A stretch of DNA of 64,000 bases. It comes from Chlorops oryzae. Taxonomy: Eukaryota; Arthropoda; Insecta; Diptera; Chloropidae. Each line of letters starts with the position of its first letter. The first letter of the stretch is position 1. Shown here piece by piece: positions 54,701 through 63,267 of the stretch. Position numbers and translations under genes: made by a program. The notes beneath the pieces are model-generated. The model had not been told where the DNA came from, ran no database searches, and worked only from the letters and a program-made list of their open reading frames with translations. The DNA lies in assembly GCA_020466095.1 (NCBI GenBank), contig CM035807.1, forward strand, positions 115,057,124-115,121,123, given 5' to 3'.

Positions 54701-57700
54701 AAGATGGGTATATCGCGCATCCTGTCTCTCAAAAGATTTCCCCAACTAATCACACACACACACACACACCACCCATGCAAGTTGAGAGGCGCGCAGTACC
54801 ACCACGACCATTACTTCGACCAGCGACCGACGACCGGGGAACATGACCAGTTCGTTCGAACTCGTAAATAGACAGAAATATCAATAACACTTGCTGCATG
54901 CAACAGGCGACATGATGCGTCGCGTCGCATTGCGTCCAGCATCTTAAGATGACAGCGATAGACGGAGAGTTTGTTACGGAGTGAATTGCTTTGCAAATTC
55001 AGACCAAATCGAAGCTATGAACCAGTTTTCAATGTCTTCATATAGCATGGCAGCGACACGATACCAGGTCTTGACGTCTGTGTAACGCTTAAATGAAGCG
55101 AAATGGTTTTAAAAAAAAATTGATATATATTTATTGAAAAAAAAAAGAAATGAGAAAAAAGGCTAAAGGCGTCCATAAAGCTATGAATTGATGCCCAAGA
55201 ATGGATGAGAGATTTTTTTCTCTCCATTTTTTTTTAAATTTATTTTCTAGAGCGGATGCGAATGATGTAGGAATACTTTCAACCTCCACAGTAATCAGTA
55301 GATAATGGGGTTTTAAAAGAGCGAAGAACGAAGAGGTCTTCGATCAAAGTTGTCGTTAGGTCGCATTCTTCAGTTTGTCGTTTGAAATGTTGTCGATGCA
55401 ATTGTGGTTGTTGTGCGAAATGTGGATGCGGCGACTCTGCTCGAGGAGAGGAAGTGGTTTAGATTGATTTTTGCTTATTTTTTATTGGCCAAATGAATGA
55501 TGAATGTGGAAAATTCATTGCTGATTATTACCTCAAAAGGTTGAATGTGAGTTCAAAATTTAATTTTTTTTTTTTGACTCTTGAATAAGGATTCCGGAAA
55601 CGAAGGAGGCACTATTCTCTCTGTTCTATATCCGTCCGATGACCTTTCAGTTTGAAAAGCAGTTCTTTTTTTCTGTGTCTCATTTTGCCTCCGAACAGAA
55701 CCCGGTCTCTTTAAACAGTTATACTTGCAGACGGACAGAAGGTCTGTGCTCACGAATGTACATTAGGGTGTCCCAAAATAAATTGCACAAACAAAAAATG
55801 CATGAAAGGGTTAAATAAAAGGATTATACCACGGCCTCTATTTAAGCGGAAAAATTCAAATACAATTTATTTCCTAAACAGGGCTCGGATTTTGTTGGCT
55901 TTTATAAATTTAAAGCATACTTTAAGGAGTAAAAATTTTGTTCAACTCTCATAAAGTTAAGATTCAATTCGATTTTTAACTTCAACTAGCTAGAACAAAT
56001 TTTTGCCCCTTTAAGTATGCTTTAAATTAAGAAAAGTCAACAAAATCCGAGTCCTGTTAATAAATGCCTATGAAAATTATTCTATTCAAGATTGAGATTG
56101 GGTTATCATTAGTGTCCGACCGAAGGTTCGGCTTCGGCTTCGGTAATCGGCATAATCGGCCAATTCTTAATCTTCGGCTTCGGCTTCGGCTGGAAAAAGC
56201 CGAATATTTTAGCCGAATATTTTTTCATTTTAATGGAAGTAAAAAAGTCACGATAGATTTTCAATTGCTTCATTGAGACCTTTTACACTAGTGAATTATT
56301 GCCGTAAATTCTCACTTTGTGGGCGACTAAAGCGAAAGAATTTAGAGAAAATTTGAGCGGTTTTTTTTTGTGCTTGTCAAATGAATAAAGACTGATTTTG
56401 TTTCCTTACTGTAAAATGTTTTGCATTCGGCTTCGGCCTTCGGTCTTCGGCCGAAGTCTTCAACTCTGCCGATTGTTCGGCTTCGGCTAAAAATCCACCT
56501 TCGGTCGGACACTAGTTATCATGTTAGCACTGAAAGCTAAAAACAAAAGCCTGGATGTATGCAACGTATTTTTGTAATATTTTTGAGGACAAAATCGGAC
56601 AGCAAAATTTGTATTTCTTTTTTCAAAATAATATGAATTTCGTGTTCTTTAACCCCTTCTCGCATACGAAGCCATATATGGACGCAAAAGTTTATAATTT
56701 TTTCCTTGCCAGATGAAAAATCCTGTACTTAAAACAAAACCGAAATCCAAATAAGCATGGCATTAACTAACGGAATCTTAGTAGATTTCGTTTGATATAT
56801 GGCCGTAGTCCACATTATATGATCTTTTGTCTAACATTTGTCATTGAGAAGAATTAAAAAAAAAAAACACATTTGAAATTTGTTATAATATAAAAATGGT
56901 GGGCAAAGAGTGCGAAAAAAATATTTCTGTTTATATACACATACTCTTTTTAACCTTCTCAAGAGTAAAATGGTATGAAAATTGAAAGTTTTGGGTTTCC
57001 TGGCATGTTTTGCCTACCTTTTCGATATATCTTAATTTATAACCACTTCTGTTATAAACATAAAAAAAATTAAATTTAATAAATTTTTCCTTTAATTGAG
57101 CCCAATAAATCATTATTGTGGAGGAAAAATATTTGTTTTTCATTTCGTTAATAATTCACGCGGGAAGGGGTTAAAGCTGCATCACTCACTTTCAACCATT
57201 TTCATAAAAAATTTGGAAATTATGAAGCAGTCTTGTTCTCTGGCGCCCAGTTTTATTCGGAAAAAATGCAATTAATGACGCTTAATGGCCTAAAAGAATG
57301 GTATATTTTGTAGTTTATGGATATGGCAATAAGGTTTGGATGCTTTTCTACCGATAAGTGCCTTAAAAATGTAAAAAAGACATTGGATATAAAAAAAGCT
57401 ATTACCAAAAACTGAGGAAAAAAGGGGCGCGTTGAGCGACCTCTAAACCTTTAACAAAAAATTTGAAAAAATTCTCAAAAATATTTTCTTTCAGAAAACT
57501 CACCTTCCAAAAAAAAAAAAAAAATTGTTTTTTATGGGACACCCTAATGTACATAGCTGCAAGGTAATAAAAAATCGAATATTTCAAAAACCGTACGATC
57601 CTGCAGAGAAAGCAATAGATTCGAGGTACATAAGTATGTACATATATCGCAGGTCGGCACATCGAAGTGAGCGTCTGGATCATGAACGACTTTGCTGCAA

Positions 57701-60700
57701 TGGCATTCTGTTTTTTATTTTATTTTTTTTATTTATTTTTTATTTTTTGCCAGGTCTTGTTTTATTGTACTCGGGGATTGTTGCAGAAAAGCGCGCATGC
57801 GGAACAACAAGTTCATGTGCAACTAGAGCAACGAACATTACAAAGGTGTAACATGACTTTGGGCTGCTCGAGTTGCTTGCAGTCTCAGTCGAACTTCGTC
57901 GTCTTCTCATTCTTATTGTTCTATGTTAGATCGCATGAGAGGCACAAAGGGGCGCAGCGCATGTCGTCGCATTGTTGTTCTACCATAAATTCATTCGAAT
58001 ATTACTCCGATTGCGCACGCACAAGGCTACAAGAACAAACACAAAAAAAAAGGGGGGAAAAAAACACATAGTTCAAGAATGGACGACAACATGGAGGACA
58101 TGGCATGGCCTGACCATGGCACACACACACACAGAGCGAGTGAAAGATCACACAACATTCATTCCAAGGTTCATCCAATGCTATGGCACTATGATATTGA
58201 GGTACGCACATTTGATACTTCATAGCAGCGCAAAGAAAACAAAAAAAAAAAAAAAACCTTCGAGGAGGCAATGGCGACAATGATGCATCTCCGAGTTGCG
58301 TCGCAATGCAAGCGAGTAGCTTTGACCAACGTCAAGTTTGTTATAATTTTCCATTTCGAGTTTTGAGACACAAGACGCACAGCGCTGTGTGCAGCAACCT
58401 GCAACGCCCGACTGGGTGGAAAGGCCAATGGACGGCAGACGCTATAAGCTGGAAGGACGGGCTCTATTGGGGCAGGTTGCTTGGATGCCGACGATATTGA
58501 GTTTCGTTTATGGTATCAAATCATTTTTCTTTGCCGCTGCCGTCTCCCCTTTTTTCACTCCTATGTCTTCGATGCTGTGGAGCTGCAGTCTTGTAAGTAG
58601 CAGTCGCCGCCGCAGCAGCAATTGTTGTTGTGCTTATGGAATTTCCTATGGTTTAAAGTAGATTTAGTTCAACGCTTTCAGCATAGCTTTTTTATAATTG
58701 CAAAAAAAAAAAGAAGAACAACAACACCAACAATCGGAGGAGCAACAACAATGCGCTTAATTTATGTATCGCACTCAGTTGGCATGTTTGCGCTCTTCGC
58801 TTTCTGCTCGAAGCCCAAATTTAGATGCCAAAAGAAAGTGCCTTGGTGGTGAAAAGTGTTGACCATGGCCGGGCTTAATGACTCCTCGGTATAACTGAAA
58901 TGCTGCGCTGCGCTGCGCCGCACCAGGGTAGGGCCCGAATGATTTAAAGCGCAAATTTTCTTTATTGAGGCGCACACGATACCGATCCGATGCTGCGAGA
59001 GTAGCCTTCATGAAAGGCCAACGTGGCTTCGGTTATGCCTGAAAGCTTTTGAAATATAGCTATGGCAGCTATGAATATCCCGTTGTAAGCCAATCCGGCT
59101 AGGCTAAAGAGCACCAATATTCTTCATTCGAAGAATTCTAAGGCAATTCTTAAACTGATCTCCGTTCGGTTCGACGCTTGATCGCATTCTTCTTTCGTGA
59201 AGGTCCTTTAGCAATCACAATTAAATCAATCATTACACAGAGAAAAAAATCAACCAGAAAACTGGGAAAAAAAACATACAAAACGGCTTCAACAAGGAAT
59301 ATTTTTAATTTTAACAATTTTTCTTGTTGGAAAAAAAAAAGATTTTCCTTTTGAATCAACCATATTTCAAGTTGAATTGAAATGATAATTTTTAAAAATG
59401 GATTTATATATAAATTTTTGAACTAACCACGGACATAATTGAAATGACAAGAAAATTAAAAAAAAAAAAATAAAATACCTATAAAAGAAGATATGTCAAA
59501 ACAAAGTTAATAAACGTTCAAAGCAAATGGCCACAGAGCCCTCTGCTGAACATAACCCCAAAAAACTAGCCATCGGATGGACTTCATCCATTTTGTCACT
59601 CCGTTGTCGTGGGACTGCTTTCGCAATGCTTAAAAAGTTCTAAGATGAATAAATATCTTAATATGTCATGTTTTATAAACCAAATGAGAATTATACCGAA
59701 CGTAAAGAAATGTAATTAAACATATTTCCTTTCAAATCAACCAAAATGTTGTTGACTCAACCATTTTTCTTTTGAAATTTTCGTTCTGCTCGAAAATCAA
59801 AAGGACTGTGAATAACAATGCGCCCTTTAAAAAAAATCATGGTAAATTTCGCTCAGTGTAGTAAAAAAAGGCTTCGGCCGATAACCTTAGTTTACAAATA
59901 ATTATTTTTGAATTTCTCAGGAGATCTTTTTTGCTCTTTTCCCCATCAACTTCGGAATTTTTTCTTCATGAAAATAATTTTAAAATATCTCTATTGATGC
60001 GATTTTTCTATATTAAATTTTGATAACATTTTTTTAAAAGGGGTATTGCTGATTTTTCGAGCAGAACTCAAAAATGCATCATCCGATTTGAACAAGTTAG
60101 ACCCCAAATTAAAGATAATGAAGTATTCTAACACCTTTTCTTACGAAAAAAAGATAGTGTGGGCCTTTAAGCCTTGAAAACAAACATATTTCAAGAGAAA
60201 ATTCAAGAGAACATAATAGTGGGATTCACACAGCTTCGCAAATTGTGGGAAATGAGAAATTTGTCACACAACTGTCAAAATTTATATGAAAATTCACGAT
60301 GGGAATAGTTGCGAAGGCATTTGCGAAGCTGCATGAATACCACGAATCAATCGCAAACAGATAAAATAGACTTTTTTGTGCATTTCATATTTAAAGTCGA
60401 TTCCTTACCAAATAAAATGAGACATTAGGGGTATTCACAAATGCGTGTTAAAAACGTTGGAATGTCAGAAATCGGAAAATTTTGACTTCTTAAAAATTTT
60501 TTAAGTTTTTTTTGTATCTTGCACACCTTTTTAAGCAGACAAAGTTTTTCGATTTTTCGACTTTCCTATTTTCCGACACCTTTGTGAATACCCCTATTTC
60601 AGTTTTTCAAAATCTATGCATAAATGGCAAATTTGTAATTTAATAAGTGAGAGAGTAAAGGCAATGTAAAGTCGCGATCCCACTACCTTCGCAATGTGAC

Positions 60701-63176
60701 GATTTTTGCGCGATCTGATGCTCTGATGCTGATAAGTGTGATCCTCTCGAAAGATTTTCGTTCCAATTTTTTTGACAATATGCGATGGCAACGTGAGTCT
60801 CAACAGTGATTAGGAAAAATTGTGAAATTTTTGTCGATCTGGCCCGATAAAAAACCAGCGCAGGTTGTGCAATTTTCGCAGAAAGCGGGAACCAAGCTTA
60901 AGCAATGAAAACATTAGTGGGATTCAAGCAGTTGTGCAATTTTTGCACCCTCGCAAATTTTGCGTTTGTGCAAATTTGTTGATATGGGAAGAAAAATCTG
61001 CGGCCGGGCAAATCGATTTTGATGGGCAAAGTTTGCGCCATGTTATCGCACAAGTTTTGCACTCGTTCCTCGCAGGGTGATTCATACAAAAGGGCAAAAT
61101 TTGCACACTTCAATTTCCACAGCTGCTTGAATACCACTATTATAATGTCTAGACCCATTCTTTAACGCTTCAGACCCCGAATTAAGGGGGCGGGAAGTCA
61201 TGCAAATGCCCAGAGCGGCACAATGAGGGTAGGTAATCTAATATAGATATGCAGAAACTGTCCCTGGAACACTTGGTGAAAGAGCCTTTTCAAAATAAAA
61301 CAATGGACACCAAAAAGATCCCGTACATAGGATAGATTAGTAATGGGCCGCCATTTCGAGCAGATAATCTTTTATGCATCAAAGAAAAGGACCTATGGCT
61401 TCCCATTGATATCTAGAGGTCAATCTTAAAATAATTGAAAACACTCGCGAAGTCGCCGCCGACATTTTCGGTCTTCTCGAAGGTAAAAAAAAAAAAATAC
61501 GAAATCACGTTTTGGTCCAATATTTCCCCCCATCTCACTCCTATCGTTCCAAATAGGTAAGGAACCTACATACAATAAGTAAAATGACTGGACTCACCTG
61601 AACGTATTCGGCGCATATATCAATGCCACCAACGAAAGCGCACACTTCGTTTACTGTCCAGGAGTTGACTTCTTCGCTTTGGGCCTGACATTGACGTGAA
61701 TTCGTGGTGGACGCGTTGGCCGGAATCGTTTTCGTTGAGGTTACAATTGTCGCCTCAGTGGCGACTGTCTTGGCAGCATCCCGGAAATTATCGTTTTGCA
61801 TACTCCTTTCCGAGAGCGCTGGCGATGGCGACGGTGAGCCTGACACCGAAGTTGATGAAACGCGCCTTGAAGTCGATTCAGCCTTAAATTTTTCGCCGCT
61901 GGCGGCTGTGAGCTCAAGTCGAGCGGCGTCGCTGCTGCTCCAGAAGCGCCTGCATGATCATTCATTGAGCTCACTTCACGCGGACTATGCCTTGAGGCAG
62001 GTCGCAATTGCTGCTGCTGCTGGTGCTTCTTTTGTTGCTGCTGCTGCTGCGCTTGTTGCATTTGAGCCGAGTAAATGAAAGTAGGCGAAACGAATTGCGC
62101 CGCCTGTTGGAGAGCAGCGGTTAAATTTGGACGCGGGGATGATGGGGAACGTGGATTTGGTCTTTTTGAATTTTGGTTTCGCGCTGTTCGAATGATATTC
62201 TGGATTTCAGCTTCCTTAGCAGCACGTGCCTACACGGAAAAAAAAAATAAAAAATGGCGAAAAGTGGGGAGAAATGAAAAAAACAGGCTAATGAAGACTA
62301 TTGTGCGGCCGCAGCGCTATCGACTTACCAAAGTGAGCAGCGCTTGTGTGCCGCTCATATCGATCAGGGGCGGGAAAACGCCCTGCACGAAGGGCAGACT
62401 ACAGAGGAACGATGTCATAAACGGTGAGACACCGGCTTCGGCAGCGGCTGCTGCGATTTGGTTTTGAGTGCTTTGAGTCTTCATCGATGCGGCGACAGCG
62501 AAATTGGGCGGCGGCGGCGATAAAGCTGGATGCGGCAGTGGCAGTGCCGTCGGTGGCGGTGGTAATGTTAGTTTTGCAGTCGTTGTGGTTTGGGCCTGCA
62601 GTGGCGGCGGAGGCACTGCCACCGAAGTTGCTGTCGCCGTTAACTCTTTAATCATTAAGGAACTTGAAAGCGCTGAATTACTGGAGTTGGACTTTAGAAT
62701 TGAATTGGAAAGTTTACTATTATTGCCAGACGATCCGCTGCTGCCCGATCCAGATGTGGGGCTCTCGAAGAAAATATTTCGACGCGACTGTGAGGAGCTG
62801 CTGCGAAGGGAAATCGGGTTTTTAGAGGCAAATAACAATCTCTCAGAATTTGGAACTTACTCATTCGGAAGCGAATTGTTGTATTTCGCTGCCAGGCTTC
62901 GCATTATGTCAGAATAATTTCGTGTCGAAGAAATCTGTGGGCATTGTAGGTGCGGCGGAGCTGCTGTTCGTCAGACTGGCATTCGCTTGAAGTTGACGTC
63001 CGGCTGTCGTGGATGCTGATGCTGCTGGCGCTGCCGCCGCCTGCTGCAAGTTATTCATCAAATTTGTTGATAAATTATGCATCGGCATTAGGGTTTCAGG
63101 CGAGCTGTTGTGCTGCAGCGTCAACTGTGATGGCGAAGTTGTGCCACGAAACGAGGAGGGCGTCGTGCAGCGTGAT
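33729..63176 (-). CDS. Samuel: SAM-domain protein, Samuel/SAMD7/SAMD11-like, 5'-partial
   Basis: Minus-strand exons 63176-62861, 62800-62329, 62229-61598 and 34492-33729 join at GT-AG sites; 5' exons lie beyond the window. In order: Gln/Ala/Ser-rich segment; NYSDIMRSLAAKYN; Pro/Ser-rich linker with RRNIFFESPTSG; AKEAEIQNIIRTARNQN; poly-Gln; PLDLSS, a CtBP-binding-type motif; then a SAM domain. Its first part (VNSWTVNEVCAFVGGIDICA) and last part (HFRDQCIDGSGLPLLTEDHL, then NSLGMKLGPALKLRSML) sit in different exons, 27.1 kb apart. The C-terminus is Ala/Thr/Asn/Ser-rich. The SAM sequence resembles vertebrate SAMD7/SAMD11, which act with Polycomb complexes; a nuclear co-repressor role is inferred. 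Phase requires three indels: +1 near 62915-62925, -1 in an A run near 61884-61893, and -1 in about 34160-34240. The family call is secure; the Samuel symbol rests on similarity and remembered synteny. Confidence 0.82.
35239..36048. mobile_element. Foldback element, ~810 bp
   Basis: Arms of about 250-270 bp (from ACACTGTGCGACA at the left to TGTCGCACTGTGT at the right) are inverted copies. For example AGTGCTCGGTGAGTA at 35281 reappears complemented near 35987, and ATATTGAACGGATTACGAAA mirrors the left arm. The loop is about 290 bp. No ORF and no clear target duplication. Confidence 0.82.
36049..38040. other. Intronic sequence, no features supported
   Basis: Non-repetitive, moderately GC-rich around 36660-36960. 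Short open frames on both strands have no recognisable domain. Could hold regulatory DNA of the SAM gene; nothing specific is visible. Confidence 0.4.
38041..38140 (-). pseudogene. Second copy of the retroelement tail fragment
   Basis: Shares TATCCCGGGGTCCGCAAAA, GCGATCAGTTGCTCCAATCA and CGAGGTAATTCCTACAGCCT with 840-950 at high identity but is shorter. Minus-strand relic of the same element family. Confidence 0.6.
38251..38869. mobile_element. GGTTCGGTTCAAAACC-rich element between 21-bp direct repeats
   Basis: Ends CAGGGACGTGAACCGG and CCGGCTCACATCCATG are imperfectly inverted. It is flanked by 21-bp direct repeats (GTCAAAATACATGGTATTTTA at 38230-38250; one mismatch at 38870-38890). The right part is a tandem array: about four units of TTCGGTTCAAACATTTGTAAA, then about eight of GGTTCGGTTCAAAACC. 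Confidence 0.72.
39612..40146. mobile_element. Diverged relative of the 35239-36048 foldback
   Basis: Shares motifs such as GTTGAAAAAATTTCAG, CCAAACGGTATCAAG, AGCCATCAGTAAGTGCGCAA and AATTGTGTCACA in the same order. The left arm is mostly degraded. Boundaries are approximate. Confidence 0.5.
41624..41840. repeat. TATCGAT-rich short tandem region
   Basis: About 12 CGAT-containing sites in roughly 200 bp, with spaced units of the form ACCTATCGATTATTGAAAC / AATCGATTACTGA (period near 30 bp). Several are TATCGATA or TATCGATT. These match the core of the insect DRE/DREF and BEAF-type CGATA motifs, but the regular spacing suggests a minisatellite first. Confidence 0.7.
42175..43331. repeat. GAT/GGT trinucleotide repeat block (~1.15 kb)
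   Basis: Imperfect (GATGATGGT)-type repeat in the SAM-protein intron. Higher-order periods of 9-12 bases are clear near 42250-42310, and longer duplicated blocks occur (for example around 42700-42830 versus 42950-43080). Because the unit is a trinucleotide, all frames stay open for long stretches. These frames are not genes. Confidence 0.92.
43332..46442. other. Intronic sequence with GCGCATGCGC-like sites
   Basis: No exon recognised. CGCATGCGCCAA occurs at about 45131-45142 and again near 45280-45290, both close to the NRF-1/Ewg palindrome. An isolated TCCACTCCCTCTTAA segment near 43930-44050 may be the end of a DNA transposon. Confidence 0.4.
46443..47048. mobile_element. hAT-type MITE, TAGTGTTGAAAC ends
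   Basis: Terminal inverted repeats TAGTGTTGAAAC / GTTTCAACACTA. The flanks GTAATATA and CATATATA match at 6 of 8 positions. The interior is rich in TATCGATAC and GAGTAC repeats (about 46475-46570 and 46950-47040). No ORF. Confidence 0.78.
47093..47497. mobile_element. hAT-type MITE, TAGTGTCCGACCGAAGG family, copy 1 (405 bp)
   Basis: Terminal inverted repeats TAGTGTCCGACCGAAGG and complement, with a perfect 8-bp duplication CTTCTTGT (47085-47092, 47498-47505). Subterminal runs of CGGCTT flank the unique core at both ends. Confidence 0.93.
47506..51387. other. Intronic sequence, mostly unique
   Basis: No gene recognised. Short GATCGG and ATTCGG runs occur at 48910-49045. Another GCGCATGCGC site is near 50189-50198. 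Homopolymer T runs are frequent. Confidence 0.4.
51388..51940. mobile_element. MITE with ACACAGAGAAAAAAATCAACC end, copy 1
   Basis: The left end ACACAGAGAAAA and right end ATTTCTCTCAGTGT are imperfect inverted repeats. Contains a local direct repeat (AGTTCTAAGATGAATAAAT at about 51647 and 51720). Nearly the same sequence recurs at 59235-59859. No convincing target duplication seen. Confidence 0.72.
52286..52425. mobile_element. Relative of the CAGGGACAGACTGG MITE, left end worn
   Basis: Shares AGGCAAATGCCCGATGGGCC, the TTTTTTTCTTAGGTAA core and the right end CCCCCAGTCCGCCCCTG with 33205-33359. The left terminal CAGGG is not recognisable. Confidence 0.65.
52647..53349. repeat. Element with inner inverted ends inside ~95-bp direct repeats
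   Basis: A ~94-bp sequence (starts TAACTGTGCTTTTTGAATAT, ends AATCGAACTAA) occurs at 52647-52740 and again at 53253-53349 with a few differences. Between them lies about 510 bp with its own inverted ends, AAGCCCAAAATCCAACATTG and CAATATTGGATTTAGGGCTT. No ORF with retroelement character. Confidence 0.7.
53350..55756. other. Intronic sequence, mostly unique
   Basis: Apart from the (CA)n tract and a T/TTTGAAT-rich segment at 53380-53500, I see neither exons nor transposon ends. Confidence 0.4.
54751..54769. repeat. (CA)n microsatellite
   Basis: About nine uninterrupted CA units in the long intron, followed by CACCACCC. Confidence 0.85.
55879..56056. mobile_element. hAT-type MITE, CAGGGCTCGG family, copy 2
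   Basis: Shorter (178-bp) relative of the element at 11646-11889 with the same terminal sequence. Flanks TTCCTAAA/TTAATAAA match at 6 of 8 positions. Nested inside the larger element 55763-57547. Confidence 0.82.
56110..56514. mobile_element. hAT-type MITE, TAGTGTCCGACCGAAGG family, copy 2 (405 bp)
   Basis: Same length and orientation as 47093-47497 and nearly identical through the core. Its own perfect 8-bp duplication is GTTATCAT (56102-56109, 56515-56522). Inserted inside the larger element 55763-57547. Confidence 0.93.
57554..59234. other. Intronic sequence, mostly unique
   Basis: Relatively GC-rich for this intron, with poly-A and poly-T tracts and a short (CA)n at about 58119-58132. 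Open frames here lack any recognisable domain. Confidence 0.4.
59235..59859. mobile_element. MITE with ACACAGAGAAAAAAATCAACC end, copy 2
   Basis: Direct-orientation copy of 51388-51940 with the same ends (right end ATTTCGCTCAGTGT) and an additional AT-rich block around 59380-59520. Lacks the internal duplicated block of copy 1. Confidence 0.72.
60217..60345. mobile_element. Short palindromic MITE, TAGTGGGATTC family, copy 1
   Basis: Left end TAGTGGGATTCACACAGCTT and right end AAGCTGCATGAATACCAC are inverted. The centre contains a GCGAAG/CTTCGC-type palindrome. 129 bp, no ORF. Confidence 0.62.
60426..60596. mobile_element. Short palindromic MITE, TAGGGGTATTCACAAA ends
   Basis: Perfect 16-bp inverted ends TAGGGGTATTCACAAA / TTTGTGAATACCCCTA, 171 bp apart overall. 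The interior continues the palindrome imperfectly (ATGTCAGAAATCGG / TTTTCCGACA). Confidence 0.72.
60915..61139. mobile_element. Short palindromic MITE, TAGTGGGATTC family, copy 2
   Basis: Inverted ends TAGTGGGATTCAAGCAGTTG and CAGCTGCTTGAATACCACTA enclose a GCAAATTTTGC-rich palindromic interior. Related to 60217-60345. Confidence 0.7.
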
Positions 63177-63267
63177 CTTTTAAAAATAACAATCTCTCAG
63201 AAATATATAGAATTATCATTCGGACGAATTGTTTATTTCCGCGGTTCTTTCAATTTTTTGATTTGAA

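Larger units (their letters stand above)
55763..57547. mobile_element. Large DNA element with TTAGGGTGTCCCA ends, carrying two nested MITEs
   Basis: Inverted ends TTAGGGTGTCCC and GGGACACCCTAA lie between TGTACA direct repeats (55757-55762 and 57548-57553). The 1,785-bp span includes the MITEs at 55879-56056 and 56110-56514. Without them and their duplications it is about 1.19 kb. No coding frame of note. Superfamily not assigned; a 6-bp duplication is unusual. Confidence 0.72.
34493..61597 (-). other. 27.1-kb intron dividing the SAM domain
   Basis: The donor is CAG|GTGAG after IDICAEYVQ (exon end 61598). The acceptor is ATTTTCAG before HFRDQCIDG (exon start 34492). Joining them restores a contiguous SAM domain in phase 0. 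The intron has no convincing coding exon of its own. It carries most of the MITEs and simple repeats listed below. Confidence 0.85.
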
